Assembly (NCBI RefSeq): GCF_020852195.1 | Contig: NZ_JADZBI010000174.1 | Location: forward strand, 1 to 45,706 | Length of the DNA: 45,706 nucleotides | Direction: 5' to 3' | From: Hyphomicrobium sp. | GTDB taxonomy: Bacteria > Pseudomonadota > Alphaproteobacteria > Rhizobiales > Hyphomicrobiaceae | Part shown: positions 39,447 through 45,706 of the stretch, in pieces | How positions within the stretch are numbered: the first letter of the stretch is position 1 | How the letters are laid out: each line of letters starts with the position of its first letter | Program-made: the position numbers and the translations under genes | The notes under the pieces: model-generated | What the model was told of the DNA's origin: nothing | The model's input: only the letters and a program-made list of their open reading frames with translations | The model's database searches: none

Positions 39447-41002
39447 AGACCAAGGTCACCATGCGGCAGGCCCTCGCCGATCCCGCTTTGCTCGGCAAGG
39501 TGCTCCAGGGTGATAGCTGGCGGTCCTGGCGCATCGTACTGATCGCGATGATGGGCGAGGCGCTCGAGACCGACGAGATCGAGATCTATCAGCGCATCGC
39601 CGGAGGCCGGAAGCATCCGCCGCCAAGGATGGTCGCCGAGCTGTTTGCCATTATCGGCCGGCGAGGCGGCAAGTCGCGAGCGATCGCCGTGCTGGCCACG
39701 TACATCGCCTGCCTTTGCGAGCATCCCCGCTTGGTCCGCGGCGAGCCTGGCGTCGTGCTCTGCATCGCTCCCGACCAGCGGCAGGCCGCCGTGGTCTTGG
39801 GCTACGTCCGCGCCATCATCGAGGACACCCCGATCTTCGTCGAGCTGCTGGCCAAGGAGCAGACCCAGGACACGGTTCGGCTGACCAACGGCGTTGTGAT
39901 CCAGGTCCGGGCGGCGAGCTTCCGGCGCCTCCGCGGCGTCACCTGCGTTGCTTGCATCGCCGACGAGGCAGCGTTCTTCTACTCGGACGAGGGCAGCGCG
40001 AACGCGGACACCGAGATCCTGGCTGCGGTGCGCCCTACACTCGCGACGACGGGCGGCCCGCTGATCATCATCACCTCACCCCATGCTCGCCGCGGCGAGG
40101 TCTGGGAGACGTTCCGGGCCCACTACGGCCCCGATGGCAGCGACGAGATCCTGGTTGTCAAGGGCACGTCGACGGAGTTCAACCCGTCGCTTGACCAGGC
40201 GGTGATCGAGCGGGCTTTGCAGAAGGACGAGGCGGCTGCGCGTGCCGAATACATGGCCGAGTTCCGCAGCGACATCGAAGCATTTGTGACGCGCGAGGTT
40301 GTCGAGGGGTGTATGTCCTTCGGGGTCCGTGAGCGGCCCCATGTGTCAGGCGTGGCGTACAAGGCATTCGTCGATCCCGCCGGCGGCAGCGGCGGGGACG
40401 AGATGACTTTGTGCATCGCGCATGGAGAAAGGAATCGTGTCGTGATCGATGCTGTTCGCGGACGACGACCGCCGTTCTCGCCCGACGACGTCGTCTCCGA
40501 GTTCTGCGCGCTCTTGAAGTCCTATGGCATCACGGAAGTAACGGGTGACCGCTGGGGCGGTGAGTTTTGCCGTGAGCCATTCCGCAAGCAGGGCATCGCG
40601 TTCAAGCTCGCGGGGCAGGTCCGCTCGGAGCTCTATCGCGATGCGCTGTTGCCGAGATTGAATTCCGGCACCGTCGATCTTCTCGACGATAAACGGACCA
40701 TTGATCAGATCGTCGGTCTCGAGAGGCGCGTGGCGCGTGGTGGTCGCGAGACGATAGATCATGGCTCCGGCAAATCCTGTCACGACGATCGGGCGAATGC
40801 GGTGGCGGGTGCTGTGTCGCTTGTGGTTCGGCCTGTCGTCGAGCAGCCGACAGCGGCATTCGGGACCTATGGCCGCGCTGGTGACGATCCTTGGAGCCAG
40901 AGGCGAGCGGCGTGTCATCCGTATGTCGGCCAGACGACCCGCGGTGCCGTTCCTCGCGATGACTTCGCGGAGAGCGAGGGCGGTCAACAGATTGGATGGT
41001 GA
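39443..41002 (+). CDS. Phage terminase large subunit
   Basis: 519 residues. ATPase domain with Walker A IIGRRGGKS and Walker B CVACIADEAAFF, and the coupling segment ITSPHARRGEVW. The C-terminal RNase-H-like nuclease has acidic residues in AFVDPAGG, VTGDRWGGEF and SCHDDRANAVAG. Complete by length. It cuts and packages DNA into heads, so its presence without head genes is odd. Confidence 0.93.
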   Translation: MKTKVTMRQALADPALLGKVLQGDSWRSWRIVLIAMMGEALETDEIEIYQRIAGGRKHPPPRMVAELFAIIGRRGGKSRAIAVLATYIACLCEHPRLVRGEPGVVLCIAPDQRQAAVVLGYVRAIIEDTPIFVELLAKEQTQDTVRLTNGVVIQVRAASFRRLRGVTCVACIADEAAFFYSDEGSANADTEILAAVRPTLATTGGPLIIITSPHARRGEVWETFRAHYGPDGSDEILVVKGTSTEFNPSLDQAVIERALQKDEAAARAEYMAEFRSDIEAFVTREVVEGCMSFGVRERPHVSGVAYKAFVDPAGGSGGDEMTLCIAHGERNRVVIDAVRGRRPPFSPDDVVSEFCALLKSYGITEVTGDRWGGEFCREPFRKQGIAFKLAGQVRSELYRDALLPRLNSGTVDLLDDKRTIDQIVGLERRVARGGRETIDHGSGKSCHDDRANAVAGAVSLVVRPVVEQPTAAFGTYGRAGDDPWSQRRAACHPYVGQTTRGAVPRDDFAESEGGQQIGW

Positions 41003-41053
41003 GCGTTGCGTTGGAGTCCGCGTGCCAGAGTCAGAGCACAAGGAGTGCGAGAG

Positions 41054-41929
41054 ATGCAACAGATTCCAGGGCGCGAAGGACGCGTCACGGTAGACGATAA
41101 TTTTGTTGGCCTGTGGCGATGGAGCGACAAGAAGGATCCGGTCTTCGCGAAGTTGCGTGAGAGCTACGATGCGGCGCTGAAGGTCGCGAGCGAGTTCGCT
41201 GCGAAGCGTGGAGCGTTGGCGCGAGATAAGCGCCTCACCGCGGACGGCCAGGTCGACGAGCTCATGCGGTGGACGAAGGCGAACGCGTTGGGAGCGATCG
41301 CGAAGGGCCGCAAGGTGGCCGTGCAGGCGGCGCGGAAAGAGATCGATCAGCGGCGCGAGAAGCTGCAGCTCGAGGGGCCCGACAAGACGGATCTCGCCGG
41401 CGTGATGATGCGGCAGGAGATCAGGACCTGGCTCCGCGGCCTCTCGATCGACGAGCGATCGAAGTTGCTCGGTACCGATGTGGATCCGCTGATCGCTCTC
41501 GCCGTCGTCGAGGCGCCGGCGCCGCTGTCGGGTGTAAACGAATTCACGCATGACCGGTTGGTCAACAGGGCCATCGACGCACTGCATCCCGGTGAACGCG
41601 ATGAGATTGCCGAGCTCGAGCAGGCCGTTGAGACGGTAGAGCGGGCGATCGGGGCGGCGAGGTCGGGGATTGTCGCAGGTCTCCGGCTTTCCAACCGGGA
41701 GTTCGAGCGCATGCTCGAGGGCGCGCCGCTGGAGGGTATGGAGCCTGTCTATCTGAAAAGGCAAGAGAGCGGCGCAGTGCTTGCGATTTTCAAAGGTCCC
41801 AGCGGCATGGCGGAAAGACGGCCTGCGACGAACGAGGATCTCGCGCATGGCCGTTGGATCATCGAGGACGATCCCAGCACGCAGCTGCCGTCGGAATGGC
41901 TTGGAATGCATTCGGGCAAAGCGGCGTGA
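41054..41929 (+). CDS. Hypothetical phage protein
   Basis: 291 residues from an ATG at 41054 with AAGGAG upstream. Helical and charged: WRWSDKKDPVFAKLRESYDA, VQAARKEIDQRREKLQLEGP, then a region ending GRWIIEDDPSTQLP. It occupies the place of a portal or head protein, but no portal, protease or capsid motif is visible. I do not recognise the family. Confidence 0.65.
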   Translation: MQQIPGREGRVTVDDNFVGLWRWSDKKDPVFAKLRESYDAALKVASEFAAKRGALARDKRLTADGQVDELMRWTKANALGAIAKGRKVAVQAARKEIDQRREKLQLEGPDKTDLAGVMMRQEIRTWLRGLSIDERSKLLGTDVDPLIALAVVEAPAPLSGVNEFTHDRLVNRAIDALHPGERDEIAELEQAVETVERAIGAARSGIVAGLRLSNREFERMLEGAPLEGMEPVYLKRQESGAVLAIFKGPSGMAERRPATNEDLAHGRWIIEDDPSTQLPSEWLGMHSGKAA

Positions 41930-41947
41930 TCGTTTCGCGTCGTTGAA

Positions 41948-41977
41948 GGGCGGTCGGCGGGGCTTAGCCGACCGCCC
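41948..41977 (+). terminator. Hairpin inside the late block
   Basis: GGGCGGTCGGC (41948-41958) pairs perfectly with 41967-41977 across an 8-base loop, in the 68-base gap between the preceding hypothetical gene and the gp10-like gene. No T-run follows; it may partly terminate or mark a join where genes were lost. Confidence 0.5.
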
Positions 41978-41997
41978 GTTGGAAATGAGCGGAGCGG

Positions 41998-42546
41998 ATG
42001 ACACAGAGTTTCTCAGCGCAGATCTCGGCTTGGGCGGCGAAATGCGAGAAGCGAATGCTTGCTGTGTTCCGTGATGCTGCGCAGACAGTTGCGAATGAAG
42101 TCCGTCGCCCGGTTGCGGCAGGTGGCAATATGCCGGTGAAAACGGGCAACCTAAGACGGTCGCTGATGGCATCAACGAGCGCGATGCCACTTGTTCGAAC
42201 CGGCGACGATCAGGTGTTTTCTGACAACGAGGAGCAAATCAACCTCGTAATCGCAGGCGCAAACATCGGCCAGACCATCTACCTCGGCTTCCAGGCCAAT
42301 TACGCCAGGCACATGGAGTACGGAACTCAGCCCCATGTCATCGAGCCGCGGAACGCGGAAGCACTTCGTTGGTACGCGGGCGGAGCGAGCGTGTTTGCGA
42401 AGCGGGTCCAGCATCCGGGTACGCAGCCTTTCGCTTTCGTCAGGAAGACAGCGCAGAACTGGCCACAGATAGTCGCGGAATCTGCGCAGCGGATGCAGCG
42501 TCGCGTCGAGGCGCGTGAAGCATTCCGTTCCATGAAATTGGAATAG
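41998..42546 (+). CDS. HK97 gp10-like head-tail/tail-completion protein
   Basis: 182 residues. The pattern VANEVRRPVAAGGNMPVKTG followed by NLRRSLMAS, then YLGFQANYARHMEYGTQPH and PGTQPFAFVRKTAQNW, is typical of the gp10/minor-tail completion family. It normally sits between head genes and the tape measure, and here directly precedes the tape-measure gene. Confidence 0.82.
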   Translation: MTQSFSAQISAWAAKCEKRMLAVFRDAAQTVANEVRRPVAAGGNMPVKTGNLRRSLMASTSAMPLVRTGDDQVFSDNEEQINLVIAGANIGQTIYLGFQANYARHMEYGTQPHVIEPRNAEALRWYAGGASVFAKRVQHPGTQPFAFVRKTAQNWPQIVAESAQRMQRRVEAREAFRSMKLE

Positions 42547-42560
42547 GGGAAGGCAGGAAC

Positions 42561-44258
42561 ATGTCCGACATCGCACAGTTGGGATTCGAAATCCGCAGCC
42601 AAGAGCTCGAGGAAGGCACGAAAGCGCTCGAACGTCTTAAAGCCGCAGCAGCGCGCGCCGAAGCCGCCGTGATGGGCCTGGCGACCGGAGCGCAGAACGC
42701 AGCGAAGCGGGTTAGCTCGTCATTGAGCGATGCCTATCGGAAAGCTGAGCAGGTCGCCTCGTCGGCGTTCGGAGGCATTCAGAACGCGGCAGCCCGCGCG
42801 GCGAGCGCGATGCAAGGCGTTTTCGATACGGCATGGAAATACATGCGATATGCTGCGATGGGCGCAATCGCTGCAATCGGCGTCGGCCTTGCGGCCGCGG
42901 CGCGTAACGTGCAACCAATTCAGGGGGAGGTTGCGAAGCTCACCGACTACCTGGGCGTGGCTTGGGATACATTCGTCGCAGCGGCCGAGCCTGCATTGCG
43001 CAGCGTGGTGAAATGGGCACTGGAGACGGCGGCCGCAATCGTTCAGGGATTCCAGTACGCCTTCACGCAGGCGCAGACGTTGTGGAACAGGCTCCCCTCT
43101 GCGATCGCGGACGCGATGACGAGCGCAGCGAACCGCGTGATCGCTGGCGTCGAGCGCATGGTGAATAGCGTCGTCGGCTCCATCAATCGACTGCTCGAGC
43201 TCGCGAACAAGATTCCCGGCGTCAACGTCGGTCAGCTTGGCTCAGCAGACTTCGGACGTCTCGCCAATCCGAATGTGGGCGCCGCGGCGGGACTATCATC
43301 AGAGCTCGCCGCGAACTCGGAAGCCAACGCTAGTCGCAACCTCTTCGACGAATGGGGTACTGCGGCGAATGCGCGGGCCTGGGCGTCGAGCACGACAACG
43401 AAGGAGGCGAGCGGCCGGGATCGCATGAGCGAATACGACCGCCTGCAGAAGTCGATTACCCGCCAGGTCGAGGCGATGAAGATCGAGGCCGCGACCTACG
43501 GCATGACGACGACCGCTGCCGTTCAGTATAGGGCGGAGCAGGAACTCATGCGGGCAGCGATCGAATCCGGCGTCCCCATCACTGGCGATCTGGTCGAGGC
43601 GAACCGGAACCTTGCGGCGTCTCTCGCTGACATGACCGCGAAAGCGGAGGGGATGCAAATCCTCGAGGATCTACGAACGCCGGCGGAGCTGTTCAATAAT
43701 GAAATGACGCGCCTCGACGATCTGCTCAACCGCGGCGTATTTTCCTGGCAGCAGTACGAGAACGCAGCGGCAAAGGCTGCAGAGCGTGCGGGGAACACTT
43801 GGCTCCAGGCATCTGATCAGATCGCGGCAGCCATGCAAATGGTTGTCGACGCCTCGGGTTCGAGCAATAAGACGCTAATTCGCATCAACCAGACTGCAGC
43901 GCTCGCTCGGGCTATCGTCAACGTTCATGAAGGCATCACAAAAGCCCTGACCTTGCCATTTCCTGCGAACATCGCTGCAGCGGCGACAGTGGCCGCCCAG
44001 GGCTTCGCCAGCGTCCGGGCGATCCAGGCGATGAGCAAAACGGCCTCAGTATCGTCTGCGCCGACGCTGCCCTCCCGGTCGGAAAGCACAACAGTGACAA
44101 GCGCGCCGGGATCCGGGCCGCAGCAGGCGCAGCAGCAGCCGCAGACAATTATCATCAAGGCCGAGGGCTCACGCTATTCCAGAGACGAACTGAGGGAAAT
44201 CATACGGGGGATCAACGAAACCATGCGCGATGGCCCCATGCTCGAGGTGAGCTACTGA
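42561..44258 (+). CDS. Phage tail tape-measure protein
   Basis: 565 residues with a long coiled-coil start (EEGTKALERLKAAAARAEAA), membrane-active hydrophobic segment near residue 95 (AAMGAIAAIGVGLAAAA), long helical repeats, and a Gln-rich C-terminus. This order is that of a short tape measure, which sets tail length and helps DNA entry. No chaperone frameshift gene pair (gpG/gpGT type) is evident upstream. Confidence 0.82.
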   Translation: MSDIAQLGFEIRSQELEEGTKALERLKAAAARAEAAVMGLATGAQNAAKRVSSSLSDAYRKAEQVASSAFGGIQNAAARAASAMQGVFDTAWKYMRYAAMGAIAAIGVGLAAAARNVQPIQGEVAKLTDYLGVAWDTFVAAAEPALRSVVKWALETAAAIVQGFQYAFTQAQTLWNRLPSAIADAMTSAANRVIAGVERMVNSVVGSINRLLELANKIPGVNVGQLGSADFGRLANPNVGAAAGLSSELAANSEANASRNLFDEWGTAANARAWASSTTTKEASGRDRMSEYDRLQKSITRQVEAMKIEAATYGMTTTAAVQYRAEQELMRAAIESGVPITGDLVEANRNLAASLADMTAKAEGMQILEDLRTPAELFNNEMTRLDDLLNRGVFSWQQYENAAAKAAERAGNTWLQASDQIAAAMQMVVDASGSSNKTLIRINQTAALARAIVNVHEGITKALTLPFPANIAAAATVAAQGFASVRAIQAMSKTASVSSAPTLPSRSESTTVTSAPGSGPQQAQQQPQTIIIKAEGSRYSRDELREIIRGINETMRDGPMLEVSY

Positions 44259-44518
44259 TGACGATGGACAACAGGTTGCGCCGTGAACTGTTCGGCGAGC
44301 CCGGCCGGCCGCCGGACATTGAGCACGTTGTCGGCATCCTCCAGGCACAGCTCGACGAGATCGCCGCCTCGATCGTGGACCTGTCTCGGAAGCCGATCAC
44401 CAGGGCAGAGCAGGACAAGTTGATGAGCCTCATGCTCGGCTACCAGGCGGCCGGGTTCTCGCTCGTGGCGGCCGGATACACTCTCGCGACAGCACCGCCC
44501 GCGGAGGAAGCGCCGTGA
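44258..44518 (+). CDS. Small phage protein after the tape measure
   Basis: 86 residues; the ATG overlaps the tape-measure stop. Helical, with DIEHVVGILQAQLDEIAASI and AEQDKLMSLMLGYQAAGFSL. No family recognised. Tail-related by position. Confidence 0.6.
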   Translation: MTMDNRLRRELFGEPGRPPDIEHVVGILQAQLDEIAASIVDLSRKPITRAEQDKLMSLMLGYQAAGFSLVAAGYTLATAPPAEEAP

Positions 44519-44598
44519 TCGACCTCCTCACTCTATACGTTGCGTACCGCAACAGCCGTTTCGGCTTGGCGCTCCTCTGGCTAGATGGCTCTCGCTGA
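44515..44598 (+). CDS. Possible 27-residue protein
   Basis: A GTG overlapping the preceding stop (GTGA) opens a frame encoding LTLYVAYRNSRFGLALLW, ending at TGA 44596-44598. Coupling and hydrophobic composition are suggestive, but it is too short to be sure. After it, 44599-44728 contains no gene. Confidence 0.3.
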   Translation: MIDLLTLYVAYRNSRFGLALLWLDGSR

Positions 44599-44661
44599 CC
44601 CACAGTGAGTGAGTCGCTGGCGGCCGTTTGGCCTTGGTGAGCCGCCTTGGGACCAGGAAAC

Positions 44662-44691
44662 CTCAAATCGCTGCCCACGAGCGAATTTGAG
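44662..44691. repeat. Imperfect inverted repeat ahead of the TA pair
   Basis: CTCAAATCGCT (44662-44672) pairs with AGCGAATTTGAG (44680-44691) with one bulged base, over a 7-base loop. It lies between convergent units and may end both the phage and the toxin-antitoxin transcripts. Confidence 0.4.
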
Positions 44692-44728
44692 TCAGCACAG
44701 GCCTACGTGAGGACACTTTCACTTCCCA

Positions 44729-45163
44729 TCATGCTGCAAGCGTGCGGCGACGTTGGCCTTTAGCTGCGTTTTTCTTGCGCTGCTTAGTCCGCGTCACACC
44801 TTTCACCCGATAGGATGATATCAAAACCTCGGCAGGGAGATGCCACTCCGACGCCAACCCACGAATCATGTTGATTGTGAGCGCACGCTTGCGAGCCATA
44901 ACCTCGGAAGCTCGCGAGCGTGAACCGAGTATGTCGATCAGTTCTGCACGACTACGCCCCGTCGCCTCCATGTGAGCTTTGATTGTGTCGATGGGATCGA
45001 GCACTTTAATGGGCCAATGCGCGTTCTCGTAGGCTTCCACAAGCGTAGTAAGGACATCGAGTTTGTCACCTTCCGGCGTCCCGACCGGGGCCCCCCAGAG
45101 ACGCTCGATCTCCTTGAGTGCCGCGGCATGATCCTCCTCAGTGCGAATCGGGCGGATGTTCAT
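44729..45163 (-). CDS. higA: HigA-type antitoxin
   Basis: 144 residues starting with AGGAGG ten bases after the toxin stop. N-terminal RTEEDHAAALKEIERLWGAP is the family's acidic toxin-binding region; the centre holds an Xre helix-turn-helix (SRAELIDILGSRSRASEVMA, then ALTINMIRGLASEWHLPAEV). The C-terminal lysine/arginine-rich tail (RTKQRKKNAAKGQRRR) is an extra that could help DNA binding. It neutralises HigB and represses the pair at the two palindromes upstream. Confidence 0.88.
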   Translation of the reverse strand: MNIRPIRTEEDHAAALKEIERLWGAPVGTPEGDKLDVLTTLVEAYENAHWPIKVLDPIDTIKAHMEATGRSRAELIDILGSRSRASEVMARKRALTINMIRGLASEWHLPAEVLISSYRVKGVTRTKQRKKNAAKGQRRRTLAA

Positions 45164-45172
45164 GTGTTCCTC

Positions 45173-45475
45173 CTAGTACAAGGATACTGTGAGAGCATCG
45201 ATGCGGTCGTAGTCGGCGTGCGTGCCGATGAATTTGATGAAGGCGACCTTGCGGCTGAAGTCGAAAGCCACGATCAGCCGGTAGTTCCCACCTGCAACCT
45301 CGAAACGCACCCGCTCGTCGTTGAGCGCTTTCGCCTTCGAGAACGTCTCTACAACGGCGTTAGGCGATCCCCAATCCGCTGCTTTCGCCACGCTTAGCCA
45401 ATGCTCGAGCGACGCCATAGTTTCAGGGTGTTTCTCCCAGAACTTGACCAGCGTGCTGCGGGCTATGATCCTCAT
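45173..45475 (-). CDS. higB: HigB-type mRNA-interferase toxin
   Basis: 100 residues from the ATG at 45475 (MRIIARSTLVKFWEKHPET); an upstream frame adds eight residues but would overlap the operator-proximal promoter. RelE/ParE fold of the HigB branch: VRFEVAGGNYRLIVAFDFSR and KVAFIKFIGTHADYDRIDA. It cuts mRNA on the ribosome. Toxin-first order with a 9-base gap to the antitoxin is typical of HigBA. Confidence 0.9.
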   Translation of the reverse strand: MRIIARSTLVKFWEKHPETMASLEHWLSVAKAADWGSPNAVVETFSKAKALNDERVRFEVAGGNYRLIVAFDFSRKVAFIKFIGTHADYDRIDALTVSLY

Positions 45476-45493
45476 GCGCGCAACATAGCGTGT

Positions 45494-45529
45494 TCCCAAT
45501 TTGGGATCAAGGAAAATCCCATAATGGGA
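45494..45529. promoter_or_regulatory. Two palindromic HigA operators
   Basis: TCCCA-ATT-TGGGA (45494-45506) and TCCCA-TAA-TGGGA (45517-45529) share both arms; their centres are 23 bases apart, about two helical turns, and they sit 18-54 bases before the toxin start. They are well suited to binding two HigA dimers on one DNA face. Confidence 0.75.
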
Positions 45530-45706
45530 ACTCGGCTATTTCCCTTGCCCTATCTGCCCACATAGGCAGATGCGAAACTGGAAATCCGGGAATCCGGCTT
45601 TCGACCGCGGCGCCCGCCTTTGGGCGGCTTTGCATTTCCCGGACTTGCCGGACTCGATTCCCGGAATGTGCACCCGGCCGGACGGTTGCCCGCGAACGCG
45701 AATCCG
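45530..45706. other. Right edge: hairpin and inverted repeats, no gene
   Basis: Holds a 7-bp hairpin ATCTGCC-CACATA-GGCAGAT (45552-45571) and a distant inverted repeat TCCGGGAATC (45585-45594) with GATTCCCGGA (45656-45665). No gene is visible to the window edge. Its role, such as a promoter leader for a gene beyond the edge, is unknown. Confidence 0.35.

Larger units (their letters stand above)
34267..45706 (+). mobile_element. Integrated prophage-like element, left end to window edge
   Basis: Starts at a tRNA 3'-end fragment with a tyrosine integrase, then AlpA-like, RusA-like and VapE-like genes, an iteron-like repeat cluster, a terminase, a gp10-like and a tape-measure gene, and a HigBA pair. 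Genes are short, tightly packed with ATGA overlaps, and mostly on the plus strand. The right end is not in the window. Portal, protease and major capsid genes are missing between terminase and tail genes, so it is incomplete or a satellite-like form. Confidence 0.85.

Noticed and set aside
40346-42190. 614-codon minus-strand frame opposite the terminase and next gene
   Set aside because: A shadow frame spanning two real plus-strand genes; composition is Arg/Pro/His-rich nonsense with no domain.

Overview
The window is GC-rich, densely coded DNA from what looks like an alphaproteobacterium, probably Hyphomicrobiales. This is inferred from codon and GC style, the GFA, DUF6152 and PQQ-dehydrogenase gene mix, and a sigma-54-driven hydrogenase locus. 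No rRNA or complete tRNA gene is present, so the assignment is not firm.

Left part (1-12.8 kb), ordinary chromosomal genes: the 3' end of a PQQ-dependent dehydrogenase with a small secreted c-type cytochrome whose haem motif is CX3CH; a secreted amidohydrolase; a DUF6152-like secreted protein with a membrane partner; a LuxR-type regulator; a GFA-family zinc protein; a secreted orphan; a MarR regulator with an MFS exporter and two matching palindromic operators; a VOC protein; a translationally coupled mtnB-mtnD-mtnC methionine-salvage operon; and an isoprenylcysteine-methyltransferase-like membrane protein. A degraded phoD fragment lies just before the next block.

Centre (12.8-33.9 kb), a complete H2-uptake module. 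A HoxA/HupR-like sigma-54 activator with a degenerate receiver and a zinc-ribbon protein precede a -24/-12 promoter. The structural operon follows: small and large subunits of a group 2a (Huc-like) [NiFe]-hydrogenase, two tandem HiPIP-like four-cysteine proteins, a maturation protease and an orphan. A second compact run encodes a TPR protein, two tiny membrane proteins, a NifU-Rieske fusion, an NHL propeller, hypF, hypC, a GmhA-like SIS protein, hypD, hypE, hypA, hypB and the nickel permease hupE. Metal supply is completed by a divergent NikR-like regulator and a TonB-dependent receptor separated by an exact GTATGA-N16-TCATAC box. This NikR lacks three of the four classical nickel ligands but has a His-rich tail. 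A CBS-domain protein sits between. The genes read as one system: outer- and inner-membrane metal uptake, cofactor assembly, the enzyme, and a set of small Fe-S and membrane proteins that could carry electrons to the respiratory chain.

Right part (34.27 kb to the end), an integrated phage-like element. Its left edge is a fragment identical in layout to the 3' end of a tRNA, overlapping the start of a tyrosine integrase. It carries AlpA-like, RusA-like, VapE-like, large-terminase, HK97-gp10-like and tape-measure genes, an iteron-like GGTGAC cluster after the VapE gene, and a HigBA toxin-antitoxin pair with two palindromic operators. No portal, protease or major capsid gene is visible, so it is a remnant, a satellite, or an element with an unusual gene order that continues past the window.
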